From the NCBI GenBank assembly GCA_964448405.1, contig CAYUVW010000001.1:37576-101575 (forward strand): a stretch of DNA of 64,000 bases. The letters run 5' to 3'. Origin of the DNA: DAORHV01 sp964448405 (GTDB taxonomy: Bacteria; Patescibacteriota; Gracilibacteria; Peribacterales; Peribacteraceae). Position numbers and translations under genes: made by a program. Below the pieces are notes generated by a model. The model was not told the origin of the DNA, searched no databases, and worked only from the letters and a program-made list of their open reading frames with translations. Within the stretch, counting starts at the first letter, position 1. The number at the start of each line of letters is the position of its first letter. Of this stretch, positions 8,642 to 16,037 are shown one piece after another.

Positions 8642-8669
8642 AGACTAGCAGGAACTTTTTCGCGTGCAA
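8642..8669 (-). promoter_or_regulatory. Promoter of the metK riboswitch transcript
   Basis: TTGCAC (8664-8669) and TAGTCT (8642-8647) are separated by 16 nt on the minus strand. Transcription would start near 8635, just before the aptamer, and the -35 abuts the upstream gene stop at 8672. Confidence 0.6.
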
Positions 8670-8671
8670 GT

Positions 8672-9700
8672 TCAGCCGTGTTTTCGAAACTCCGGCCGAG
8701 TCAGGACATCGTCGATGATGTCTCGAAATTCTTCGTGATCCAGACGTCCCGGCCAGTAGCCTCCGAGCATACGTACGGGCTGCAGCTCCAGTTCCGCGTA
8801 GCGCCTGCGTGCAAAGCGCCGGCCGAGATTCTCGTCGTCCAGCACATCGCGTTCCACACGTTCGGAAAGCTTGTACACACCGCCGGGCATCACCGAGTGG
8901 CGACCCGCCCCGTCGATGACGGTGCGCAGCCCCAGCATGCTCGGGTAGCCGTCCCATTTTATGGAACCGACCGGCGTGCCATCGTCGGCTTCCACGATTG
9001 TCAGACGTCCGTAGCCGTCGCCATGATCGGCCAGCGCGCGCTGGTGGAACACCTCCGCGTTGTCACATTCACCTTTGTCGGTCGGATCCAGGTAGCGCCG
9101 TGGCGTCACCATGTCGCTCGCTACGACCCTGGCCGAAGTCGCCTCCTCGATCGGTCCGCGGTCCAGGTAGTCCGGCAGTTCCTCGGGTGCAATAAACGAG
9201 AGCACCGGAGGCAGTGCGCGGTAGCATGCGATGACGTCCCAAATTCGTCGCACTACACGCGTGTTTGCGGGCGAGTCGAAGTGCCGCAGGATTTTGCCGA
9301 ACTGCTTACCGAATTCCAGTGCGGTCATCGGGTCGTTTCGCAACCGCTTGGCCGTCGTCAATGCCTCGATCAGACGTGCTTGTATGCCCATATCCGCGTG
9401 ATCCGCAATGATCTCCAAGTGCCGCAGCGTCTGGCGCGCGGCGTCGCGCGCGGAGAAAATGACATCCCGCTTCGCGTCGATCAGGCGCAGCAAATGGGCG
9501 GGGTCGTGGTCCTCCAGTAGGGCCGGCAGATAGCGCAACAAGAGGTCGACGCCGTAGCGCGTGTCGTTCGGGTCCATCGCGATGTCCAGCATCAGGTCGC
9601 GTTCGGCCATGGTGTACAACTCCTCCGAATGCCACTCGGCGAATTCTTCGTCGCAGCCTTCCACGGCCACCAGGTGCCGGCGGTAGTGTTCTTGCTTCAT
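8672..9700 (-). CDS. Hypothetical protein, distal gene of an operon
   Basis: A 342-residue soluble protein is read from ATG 9700, whose ATGA overlaps the stop of the upstream gene, so the two are translationally coupled. A longer frame to 9748 overlaps more and is not preferred. The first half is helical and acidic (RDLMLDIAMDPNDTRYG, LLRYLPALLEDHDPAHLLRL), like an alpha-solenoid. The second half contains a beta-rich segment (RLTIVEADDGTPVGSIKWDG). No signal peptide, membrane segment or known catalytic motif was seen. The partner gene is the C/H-motif protein at 9697, so the two may act together. Confidence 0.8.
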   Translation of the reverse strand: MKQEHYRRHLVAVEGCDEEFAEWHSEELYTMAERDLMLDIAMDPNDTRYGVDLLLRYLPALLEDHDPAHLLRLIDAKRDVIFSARDAARQTLRHLEIIADHADMGIQARLIEALTTAKRLRNDPMTALEFGKQFGKILRHFDSPANTRVVRRIWDVIACYRALPPVLSFIAPEELPDYLDRGPIEEATSARVVASDMVTPRRYLDPTDKGECDNAEVFHQRALADHGDGYGRLTIVEADDGTPVGSIKWDGYPSMLGLRTVIDGAGRHSVMPGGVYKLSERVERDVLDDENLGRRFARRRYAELELQPVRMLGGYWPGRLDHEEFRDIIDDVLTRPEFRKHG

Positions 9701-10539
9701 GATTGCGGTTCGTCGTAATCCGGGTGCAGTCTTTTGTAATATCCCCAACCTTCCTGGAACAGCTCCATGAGCATGCAGCGGTCGGCGCCAATGAGCCTGG
9801 CAACTCGGTTGAATTCGTCGGCGAATCCCGCCTCGCGCTCGAATCGGGCGTATGTTTGGCCTTCGCCGATCCGTCCGGCTTCCATGGCTCCCGTTGCAGT
9901 TTTCAGAGCCACGTACGATTTCGATCCATCTGCTCCAAGTGCGTGCAACACCAGTTCGTCCACCGGAGTGCGTGCCATTGTCTCATTGAACGGGTGATCT
10001 TCCTCATCGTCGGGCAACGCTATGGCCCGGCGCATATTCAATATTGCCTGACGTCCGAACCAATCATTGCGCTCACTGACCAGCATGGTGGAAAGCATCC
10101 GCCCGTCACCCACCCACTTGGAAAACAGCAGTCGTCCTTTGCCCGGCATAATCGGAAACGTGCGTACAAGCGCATGCTGCCCCAGTCCCATTGGCAATTG
10201 ATCCAGTGGCACGGGCTGAGTCGCAAGCTCGGTGATTTCATGCAGCAGCGTGCCGCGTTCCGAGTACGTTACCGGCATAACGTGGCCGTCGGTACTGACG
10301 CCGCTTTGGTTATACAGTCCTACGATGACCTGCGAATCGCCGTCGCGCAGCATCTGTCGAAAGACGTGTGCTTGGTACAGGCAGTCGCCGCCAAGCGTTC
10401 GATAGACGGTTTCACCGTAGTAGCGAAACAGCCTGGCGATGTTCGTGAACGGTACCGATCGTTGCACCTCCAACAGCGCGTTGGATTCCGGGGTATCCAA
10501 GCGTTCCACTCCGCCGAATGAACGGGTGCGATGATCCAT
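9697..10539 (-). CDS. Unknown protein of a C/H-motif family, paralogue of the 12384 gene
   Basis: This 280-residue protein shares ordered motifs with the gene at 12384-13166: GGDCLYQA followed by a helix, a GH-V-M-P-V-T strand, HEITELATQPVPL, RTFP, a TP-VDELVLHALGAD block and MELFQEGWGYYKRL near the end. A glycine-flanked cysteine at the head of a helix followed by histidine strands recalls the Cys-His-Asp arrangement of arylamine N-acetyltransferases and transglutaminase-like folds. This is only a fold-level guess, and no family name is claimed. It starts behind a promoter (10551-10579) and is coupled to the downstream gene by an ATGA overlap. Confidence 0.75.
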   Translation of the reverse strand: MDHRTRSFGGVERLDTPESNALLEVQRSVPFTNIARLFRYYGETVYRTLGGDCLYQAHVFRQMLRDGDSQVIVGLYNQSGVSTDGHVMPVTYSERGTLLHEITELATQPVPLDQLPMGLGQHALVRTFPIMPGKGRLLFSKWVGDGRMLSTMLVSERNDWFGRQAILNMRRAIALPDDEEDHPFNETMARTPVDELVLHALGADGSKSYVALKTATGAMEAGRIGEGQTYARFEREAGFADEFNRVARLIGADRCMLMELFQEGWGYYKRLHPDYDEPQS

Positions 10540-10550
10540 TTTTAATACGC

Positions 10551-10579
10551 ATTTAAAAACATTTAATTAAATATGTCAA
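10551..10579 (-). promoter_or_regulatory. Promoter of the 10539 operon
   Basis: On the minus strand a perfect TTGACA (10574-10579), a 17-nt AT-rich spacer and TTAAAT (10551-10556) precede the ATG at 10539 by 11 nt. The local sequence is markedly AT-rich. Confidence 0.6.
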
Positions 10580-10583
10580 GAAA

Positions 10584-10600
10584 CACCCGATTCGGGGGTG
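10584..10600 (-). terminator. Possible hairpin terminator after the 10627 gene
   Basis: CACCC pairs with GGGTG around seven bases and is followed by TTTCTT on the minus strand, between the 10627 gene and the next promoter. Confidence 0.4.
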
Positions 10601-10626
10601 GCGCGGAAGATCGGCGATGGCTTTCG

Positions 10627-11031
10627 CTAGGCCGCGCGGCGCTGGTCGCCGGGGCGCTCAATCTGTTCAGTTTTGGGGGTGTCCAGAGCTGCCAGAACCT
10701 GGCTCTGCGTAGTTTTGAGTGCAAGCAGACCTTCCACATCGCCAGCCTCCTTCAGCGTGTCTTGGGCTTTCTTGAACGAGGTCTCCAAGAACAGGCGCAC
10801 TTTGGCGCCGTTGGCGTTCATTAAGAACGTGCGGACGGGGTTGTTCGGGTCATCCAAGTGCGTTTTCAATCCCATGGCGTCCACCACCGTGTCGGCAGCG
10901 TCGGACTCGGCAATAAGGTTCAGCGCTTCTGCCACGCGCTTCTGCTGCTCGGCGTTGTTCTGCAGGCGCAGGGTGTTTGCCTGTTCGCCATCGGGTCCGC
11001 GATCGGGTGCGATTTCAATGTGATTGACCAT
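10627..11031 (-). CDS. Hypothetical protein
   Basis: A 134-residue soluble protein that is mostly helical, with a Gln/Asn-rich start (LRLQNNAEQQKRVAEALNLI) and a hydrophilic tail. No known domain was recognised. It has its own extended -10 promoter: TGC then TATACT at 11068-11073 on the minus strand gives a leader of about 30 nt. It follows the helical protein at 11095 by 64 nt in the same orientation, so it may belong to the same functional group. Confidence 0.7.
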   Translation of the reverse strand: MVNHIEIAPDRGPDGEQANTLRLQNNAEQQKRVAEALNLIAESDAADTVVDAMGLKTHLDDPNNPVRTFLMNANGAKVRLFLETSFKKAQDTLKEAGDVEGLLALKTTQSQVLAALDTPKTEQIERPGDQRRAA

Positions 11032-11094
11032 ACAACGAGTGGGAATTGAGTGTGGGTATTTCTGCTCAGTATAGCATAGAAACGCGTTTTGCCG

Positions 11095-12114
11095 CTACTC
11101 TGCCGTTTTGGTGACTTGCTCGCGGGCAACCTTCACCTTATCGGCATTCTGCGCCAACCATTCCTTGAATTTCGGCAGTGTCTCGGGAGTGGTGACGGGG
11201 TCCTTCACCAGCATGTTGCCGTAGTCTTTTAGCAACACCGCACGCACATTTTTATCGATTCCACTGGCGCCGCTTTCTTCGCAATACGCGAGTGCATCAT
11301 CGAATTTTTCTGCCAACACGTTGAACTTCTTGGCCGCGTTGCGTTCGGCTTCGGTTTTGGGTGGCTCAAGGGTCAGGCGGTCGTAACGCACCTTATCTGG
11401 AGTTTCGGCTTTGTAGATGGCGTTGCGGAATTCACGCATGGAATTTCGTCCACGTGGACCAATAGCTCGATCGCTCGGCGCCCCGCGAACAGTGCGGACC
11501 TGCTCCCCGGAAGCTTCGCGCTTCCCTTGCTCCTCTTCGGGATTTTCTACGCCTTTCTCCTTCAGCGCCTTGACGATGTTCGTCTTCACGATTTGCAGTG
11601 ACTTGAGCATGGCGCTCTTCACGAAATCAATCGCCTTGTTGGAGTCGGCGCCCTGCATGCCGCCAACAGTGGCGTCATTGGGTTGCTCAGCTTTGTACTT
11701 CTCGAACGCATTCTTCAGTTCGCGCTGCAAAGCACTGCCCAAACTTTCCGGCGTGTGACTGGAGACATACTTTTCAGAGCCGTTAACGCGCGCCAAATCA
11801 CTGCGCAGACGGTCGGGCTCACGTTTTGAAAAATCAGTGTTCACGTTCATGTCCAAGCCCTGTTGCATGCTTGGTTCGAGTTCCTTGATCAAAAGCTCCT
11901 CCAGGCGTTCGGAGCCCTCCTTCTTCTCCTTGCCGTCTTCACCGCCTTCGGCGGCAATCACTTTTTCCAGCTTTTGGTTACGAGCTTTCTCGCTGGCAAT
12001 CTGCTTGCGCAGCGCATCGGGGTTGTCCTGGCTCGACTGATCAGCGCTTTCCTTTTTTTCACGCTGCTCAACATTGTCGGGCTCGGCCTGTGGCTGTTCC
12101 TGGTCGGGCATCAT
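11095..12114 (-). CDS. Hypothetical charged coiled-coil protein
   Basis: A 339-residue, very hydrophilic protein. The first 75 residues are rich in Glu, Gln and Lys (IASEKARNQKLEKVIAAEGG) and likely form a disordered or coiled-coil segment. The middle is amphipathic helix (SAMLKSLQIVKTNIVKALKE), and the C-terminal third looks folded (NVLAEKFDDALAYCEESG). No signal peptide or membrane span is present. The ATG at 12114 overlaps the stop of the 76-residue gene upstream (ATGA), so the pair is coupled. A structural or scaffold role is possible, but nothing identifies it. Confidence 0.75.
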   Translation of the reverse strand: MMPDQEQPQAEPDNVEQREKKESADQSSQDNPDALRKQIASEKARNQKLEKVIAAEGGEDGKEKKEGSERLEELLIKELEPSMQQGLDMNVNTDFSKREPDRLRSDLARVNGSEKYVSSHTPESLGSALQRELKNAFEKYKAEQPNDATVGGMQGADSNKAIDFVKSAMLKSLQIVKTNIVKALKEKGVENPEEEQGKREASGEQVRTVRGAPSDRAIGPRGRNSMREFRNAIYKAETPDKVRYDRLTLEPPKTEAERNAAKKFNVLAEKFDDALAYCEESGASGIDKNVRAVLLKDYGNMLVKDPVTTPETLPKFKEWLAQNADKVKVAREQVTKTAE

Positions 12115-12341
12115 GCCTTTGGCTGGGAAGCGGGAAGATCCTCAAGAGTTTCAAGCAATTGCAATGCCGCCGCCGAGTCCTTCTCGGCCTGCGTTTTTTC
12201 CACGCGGTGCGCCTTGTCTACCAACACGCGGTGGCGGTCTTTTTCCACTTGCAGCTCGGCTTTCAGCCGCGCCACTTCCTCGGAATCGCCGCCAGAAACC
12301 TTGGCGCCGAATATGCCGTCTGCAGCAGGAGAAGTTGCCAT
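12111..12341 (-). CDS. Small coiled-coil hypothetical protein
   Basis: A 76-residue protein with one long amphipathic helix (EEVARLKAELQVEKDRHRVL) and an Ala/Pro-rich tail. Its stop overlaps the start of the 11095-12114 gene. The start at 12341 lies 6 nt after TACAAT (12348-12353), and those 6 nt are GAGGAG, the only purine-rich Shine-Dalgarno-like string among the leaderless-type starts. It is probably a partner of the next coiled-coil protein. Confidence 0.7.
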   Translation of the reverse strand: MATSPAADGIFGAKVSGGDSEEVARLKAELQVEKDRHRVLVDKAHRVEKTQAEKDSAAALQLLETLEDLPASQPKA

Positions 12342-12383
12342 CTCCTCATTGTACCAGAAAACGACGTTCGAGGCTACTCCTCC

Positions 12384-13166
12384 CTAGAGAAAACCCTGGA
12401 GCTCCCGCTCCATTTTCCAGCCTTCTTGGAAGAATTCCATCAGCTGCGCACGCCGCACGCCAACCGATTGTGCTACATACTCGAACGCCTGTTCAAAGCG
12501 CTTGCTGCCGCCATGCGCCGTCTCGCTTCCCACAATCTGCGCTGTCATCGCACCGTCGATCGGGTCCAGCGTCACCGCCACTTTGCCGAAGTCGGCATCC
12601 AGTGCATGCAGGCGCAGCGGTTTGCGCGGTATGCGGGCCATCATGTCGTCGATGGGGTGCGTGCTGTCCGGCAGCTCGATTGGCGAATCGGTTGCAATGC
12701 GGTGGTGCAACAAGCCGCCGTCGCAGCCGCTGATCATACTGATGTTCAGTTGCTCCAAATGCGGCAACCAAAAGCACGACAGCGCCCGGTCGCCACGCGG
12801 TGGCAATGGAAACGTGCGTATACGCTTCTCGTTGGCACGTCCGCGAATATCGGCCAGTGAAATCGGTTCAGCTGCCAATTGGGTAATCTCGAAGATCTGG
12901 CGTTCATCGCCGTCACCGGTGATGGGCACGATATGCCCGCTGGTGCCCTCACCTTCGGAATTGTGGAACCGTACCGGTACGCCGGATATCGCCGCGCGAA
13001 AACGTTCGCCAAACAAATATGCCTGGTACAAACAATCGCCGCCGAAGCGCGGGTTGGGCCGCTCGCCATTCAGTAGATACAGATTCGAAACGTTGTTGTA
13101 CGGCACGGCCAACTCGGTCGCATGGAGTACGCGTGTGAAGGTCGGTGGTGCGTGGCGAGTGGCCAT
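12384..13166 (-). CDS. Unknown protein of a C/H-motif family, paralogue of the 9697 gene
   Basis: This 260-residue protein is clearly homologous to the product of 9697-10539: GGDCLYQAYLF, GHIVPITGDGD, FEITQLAAEPISL, RTFPLPP, MARIPRKPLRLHALDAD and MEFFQEGWKMEREL occur in the same order and spacing. The conserved Cys after GGD and the His in GHIVPIT are the best candidates for catalytic residues, as in N-acetyltransferase or transglutaminase-like folds. No export signal is visible. The ATG at 13166 is 8 nt after TAGAAT (13175-13180), and the TAG of that box is also the stop codon of the upstream ybaK gene. Confidence 0.75.
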   Translation of the reverse strand: MATRHAPPTFTRVLHATELAVPYNNVSNLYLLNGERPNPRFGGDCLYQAYLFGERFRAAISGVPVRFHNSEGEGTSGHIVPITGDGDERQIFEITQLAAEPISLADIRGRANEKRIRTFPLPPRGDRALSCFWLPHLEQLNISMISGCDGGLLHHRIATDSPIELPDSTHPIDDMMARIPRKPLRLHALDADFGKVAVTLDPIDGAMTAQIVGSETAHGGSKRFEQAFEYVAQSVGVRRAQLMEFFQEGWKMERELQGFL

Positions 13167-13177
13167 GGCCGACGATT

Positions 13178-13693
13178 CTACAGCTCTGTCGCGGCGGGTT
13201 CCACCGCTCTCTGTGGGATCGTACGTACCGTGAATGCGTGGCCTGTGTGCTTGGTGAATGCCTCGAAGCCGGCACGATCGACAATGAGCGTCGCGGTGTT
13301 GATGAGCGGGTGAAAGCGGAACTGCCCGACGTTCCAGGCGTCTTCATCCACGATCACTTCCACGGTGTGGCTCTTGTCGAACATCAGTCCGAACGGCGTT
13401 ACCGATCCGGGTTCCACGCCAAGCAATTCCTTCAACAATTCCGGTGACGCAAAACTGAAGCTCTGCACACCGTACTCTTTCGCCAGCGCACGCGTGTCCA
13501 CGCGCTTGTCATGCATCACGATCGCAAGTACGTGTTTGTCGCGTTTCTTGCTCCGCAGCAGCAGTTGTTTGGTGTGGGCGCCCGGCATCGGCTGGCAGAT
13601 CTTGTCGGATTCCTCGCAGGTGAAGACCGCCGGGTGGTCGAAGCGCTGGAACGGTATTGAAAGTTTAGCGAGAAGCTGCAGAAGGGTATCCAT
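13178..13693 (-). CDS. YbaK/ProX-type aminoacyl-tRNA deacylase
   Basis: A 171-residue cytosolic protein of the YbaK/prolyl-tRNA editing family, which hydrolyses mischarged aminoacyl-tRNA. Recognisable parts are the N-terminal FQRFDHPAVFTCEES, GAHTKQLLLRSKKRDKHVL (the conserved K-N-L-x-L-R-region equivalent), LLGVEPGSVTPFGLMFD and the C-terminal FHPLINTATLIV. The ATG at 13693 is preferred over the upstream in-frame start at 13774 because homologues begin at MDTLLQLL and the extra codons cross the 7-nt repeat element. It is divergent from zwf. Confidence 0.88.
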   Translation of the reverse strand: MDTLLQLLAKLSIPFQRFDHPAVFTCEESDKICQPMPGAHTKQLLLRSKKRDKHVLAIVMHDKRVDTRALAKEYGVQSFSFASPELLKELLGVEPGSVTPFGLMFDKSHTVEVIVDEDAWNVGQFRFHPLINTATLIVDRAGFEAFTKHTGHAFTVRTIPQRAVEPAATEL

Positions 13694-13697
13694 GGGG

Positions 13698-13801
13698 CAG
13701 TAGTCAGTAGGCAGAGCGCACTGATGAGTAGACAGTACGTCTCGGAAAGTTGAAAGAGAAAAGCAATCAATCACGCACTGTTTACTGCCTACTGACTACT
13801 G
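13698..13801. repeat. 7-nt-period inverted repeat pair between ybaK and zwf
   Basis: A 17-bp sequence at 13698-13714 recurs as an exact inverted copy at 13785-13801. Both are made of 7-nt units of the form CAGTNNN. The same unit string occurs at 23892-23919. The right copy runs into the zwf -10 box and the left copy starts 4 nt above the ybaK ATG, so the element fills the divergent promoter region. Confidence 0.75.
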
Positions 13802-13802
13802 A

Positions 13803-13808
13803 TACACT
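13803..13808 (+). promoter_or_regulatory. -10 hexamer of zwf, leaderless start
   Basis: TACACT lies 6 nt before the zwf ATG. Confidence 0.5.
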
Positions 13809-13814
13809 TCGCGC

Positions 13815-15275
13815 ATGTTACGTGCCGAGCGTCCGTTCTCGCTCATCCTCTTCGGCGCTTCGGGTCACCTGGCCAAGATCAAAATCTTTCCGGCGCTCTA
13901 TTTTCTGGCGCTGAAGAAGCGGCTCCCGGAGCAGTATTCCATCGTTGGGTATGCACGCACCGCCATGTCCGATGACGTCTTTCGTGCAGACTTTGCCGAT
14001 GCTGTTCGCGCGAATGTCTTGGAAGTGAACGAGAAGGTGTTGTCCGAATTGCTTACCCATGTCACGTACCAGGCCGGACAGTACGACAAGGTTGCCGATT
14101 TCAAGACGTTGGCTGCCAAACTGCAAACGCTCGAAGGAGGCGAAAAGCGCGTGCGCTTGGCCTATTTCTCCATTCCGCCGGCCGTCTTCGGCGCCGTTAT
14201 CGATAACCTGTGCGCGGGTGGATTGCATCGCCACGCCGACGGGGAACAGAGCGATTTCCGCTGCATTGTGGAAAAGCCGGTCGGTCACGATGCCAAGAGT
14301 TTTCAGGAGCTTCGCGACAAACTGTATTCCTGTTTCGACCCCAACGAGGTCTACATCTTGGATCACTACCTGGGCAAAGAGGCCGTGCGCAATATCTACT
14401 ATTTGCGTTACGCGAATCCGGTCATCGAGGCGCTGCTCAAAAACACGCTCATTACCAACGTGCAAATCACCGCATCCGAAAGCGCAGGTTTGGAAGGTCG
14501 CGCCGGATACTTCGATGCCGTCGGCACGTTTCGCGATATGTTCCAGAGCCACCTCATTCAGATTGCCGCGCTGGTGTGCATGCGCGTGCAGAGTGACGGC
14601 GAGGCGCTGAAGGCCGCGCGCCTAGACGCCATCAGCAAGTTCTATCTGCCACCTGCCGCAAGTTTGGGTGACATCGTTTTGCAAGGGCAGTACGGCAAGG
14701 GAACCGCGGGCGGCAAAGATGCCCCGGCATACAGCGCCGAAGAAGGTGTGGCCAAGGGGTCGCGCACGCCGACATTCGCCGCCATGAAGCTTGCCAGTCG
14801 CAGTTCGCGCTGGGAGGGCGTGCCGTTCTTCTTCCGTTCCGGCAAACGACTGAAGTCCAAGGAAACGCGCATCAGCGTGGAGTTCCAAGATTCACTCGCC
14901 ATGCTCGGCAAGACCGGCGGCGCCAAGCGCAATCGTCTGGATATCATCTTGCAGGGCGAAGCCGGCATGAAGCTCCACCTGCAGACCAAACTTGGTGGCA
15001 GCGAGCCGCAATTCCGTCCGCTGGTCATGGAAGACCCGCTCGTCTGCATGGGTGATTGTATGGTGGAGCACAGCTTGTTGTTGCTCGAAGCGATCAACGG
15101 CAACCAGCAATGGTTCTTGGATCCGGCCGAAGTACAGGCATGCTGGAATCTCATCGATCCCCTGCAGCGTTACTTGGATGACACTTCCACGCCGTTGGCG
15201 CTCTATGCATCGGGTTCCGGCGGCCCCGCCGAAGCGGATGCGTTCATACAGAAGCACGGCTTCCATTGGTTCTAA
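13815..15275 (+). CDS. zwf: Glucose-6-phosphate 1-dehydrogenase
   Basis: A 486-residue enzyme that oxidises glucose 6-phosphate to 6-phosphogluconolactone with NAD(P)+, the first step of the oxidative pentose phosphate pathway. The Rossmann loop is ILFGASGHLAKIKIFPALY; most family members have GASGDLA, so the Asp is His here. The substrate/catalytic signature ILDHYLGKEAVRN is intact, as are VEKPVG and the later FFRSGKRLKSKETRI block. Length is normal. The pgl gene overlaps its stop by one base (TAATG), so lactone formation and hydrolysis are made together. No gnd was seen in this window. Confidence 0.96.
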   Translation: MLRAERPFSLILFGASGHLAKIKIFPALYFLALKKRLPEQYSIVGYARTAMSDDVFRADFADAVRANVLEVNEKVLSELLTHVTYQAGQYDKVADFKTLAAKLQTLEGGEKRVRLAYFSIPPAVFGAVIDNLCAGGLHRHADGEQSDFRCIVEKPVGHDAKSFQELRDKLYSCFDPNEVYILDHYLGKEAVRNIYYLRYANPVIEALLKNTLITNVQITASESAGLEGRAGYFDAVGTFRDMFQSHLIQIAALVCMRVQSDGEALKAARLDAISKFYLPPAASLGDIVLQGQYGKGTAGGKDAPAYSAEEGVAKGSRTPTFAAMKLASRSSRWEGVPFFFRSGKRLKSKETRISVEFQDSLAMLGKTGGAKRNRLDIILQGEAGMKLHLQTKLGGSEPQFRPLVMEDPLVCMGDCMVEHSLLLLEAINGNQQWFLDPAEVQACWNLIDPLQRYLDDTSTPLALYASGSGGPAEADAFIQKHGFHWF

Positions 15276-15964
15276 TGCGCATTGAAAACGTGACCGCCGG
15301 CGAATTTCCGTCCAAAGCCGCCACCATGTTGGCGGTGCGGATCAAGCGTGCCATCGATCAGCGCGGGCGCTGCGTCATTGGGTTGTCGGGCGGCTCCACG
15401 CCGATACCCGTCTACACGCTGCTCGGTACGGATACGTCCATCGATTGGACCAAGGTCGGTATCTTTCTGTACGACGAACGCTACGTGCCTACCATCGACC
15501 CCAACAGCAACCAGCGCCTTATCCGCGATACTCTGTTAAAGAGCGCCGCCATTCCGCCCGAGGCGTGGGTCTTCCCAGATACCTCGTTGCCTATCGACCA
15601 ATGTTTGGCCGATTACGCCGAGCGCGTGAAGGAGCTGTGGGATGATCATTTTCCCGACATTGCCATTCTTGGCATGGGTGATGACGGCCACATTGCGTCG
15701 CTGTTTCCACCATTGTCCGATGTTGCGCTCTCGGACTCGCTGTTCGCGCTACACACCACAACGAACACGTTCGCGGTACAAGACCGCCTGTCGCTTACGC
15801 TCAATGTGGTGGCTGCCGCACAATCGCACGTATTCTTGTTCAAGGGCCAGAAGAAGTTCGAGGTGTGGAACGAGATGCTGCAGAGCACCGAAGACGAACG
15901 CCGCTGGCCGGCGAAGCGGGTGATTGATTCCAGTCCGGACTTGACGGTGGTGTTCGGCATGTGA
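15275..15964 (+). CDS. pgl: 6-phosphogluconolactonase
   Basis: A 229-residue DevB-type lactonase that hydrolyses 6-phosphogluconolactone to 6-phosphogluconate. Family motifs are GLSGGSTPIPVY, IFLYDERYVPTIDPNSNQRL and PDIAILGMGDDGHIASLFP, the last with the Asp-Gly-His active-site cluster. The start is the ATG that overlaps the zwf stop codon; a slightly earlier in-frame start would overlap more. The gene ends at a 9-nt-period palindromic element that probably serves as a shared terminator with the convergent LysM-M23 gene. Confidence 0.95.
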   Translation: MRIENVTAGEFPSKAATMLAVRIKRAIDQRGRCVIGLSGGSTPIPVYTLLGTDTSIDWTKVGIFLYDERYVPTIDPNSNQRLIRDTLLKSAAIPPEAWVFPDTSLPIDQCLADYAERVKELWDDHFPDIAILGMGDDGHIASLFPPLSDVALSDSLFALHTTTNTFAVQDRLSLTLNVVAAAQSHVFLFKGQKKFEVWNEMLQSTEDERRWPAKRVIDSSPDLTVVFGM

Positions 15965-16035
15965 GGATTCCAACGAGTTCAGCGAACCCCTGCATTCCTT
16001 GGAATCCTTGGTTTCTTTGGACTCTTTGGAATCCG
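15963..16035. repeat. 9-nt-period palindromic element (copy A), likely bidirectional terminator
   Basis: Four consecutive 9-nt units of the GGANTCNTT/GGTTTCTTT type occupy 16000-16035. They can pair imperfectly with 15963-15986 across a short loop. The element lies exactly between the convergent stops of pgl and the M23 gene. Confidence 0.7.
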
Positions 16036-16037
16036 CG

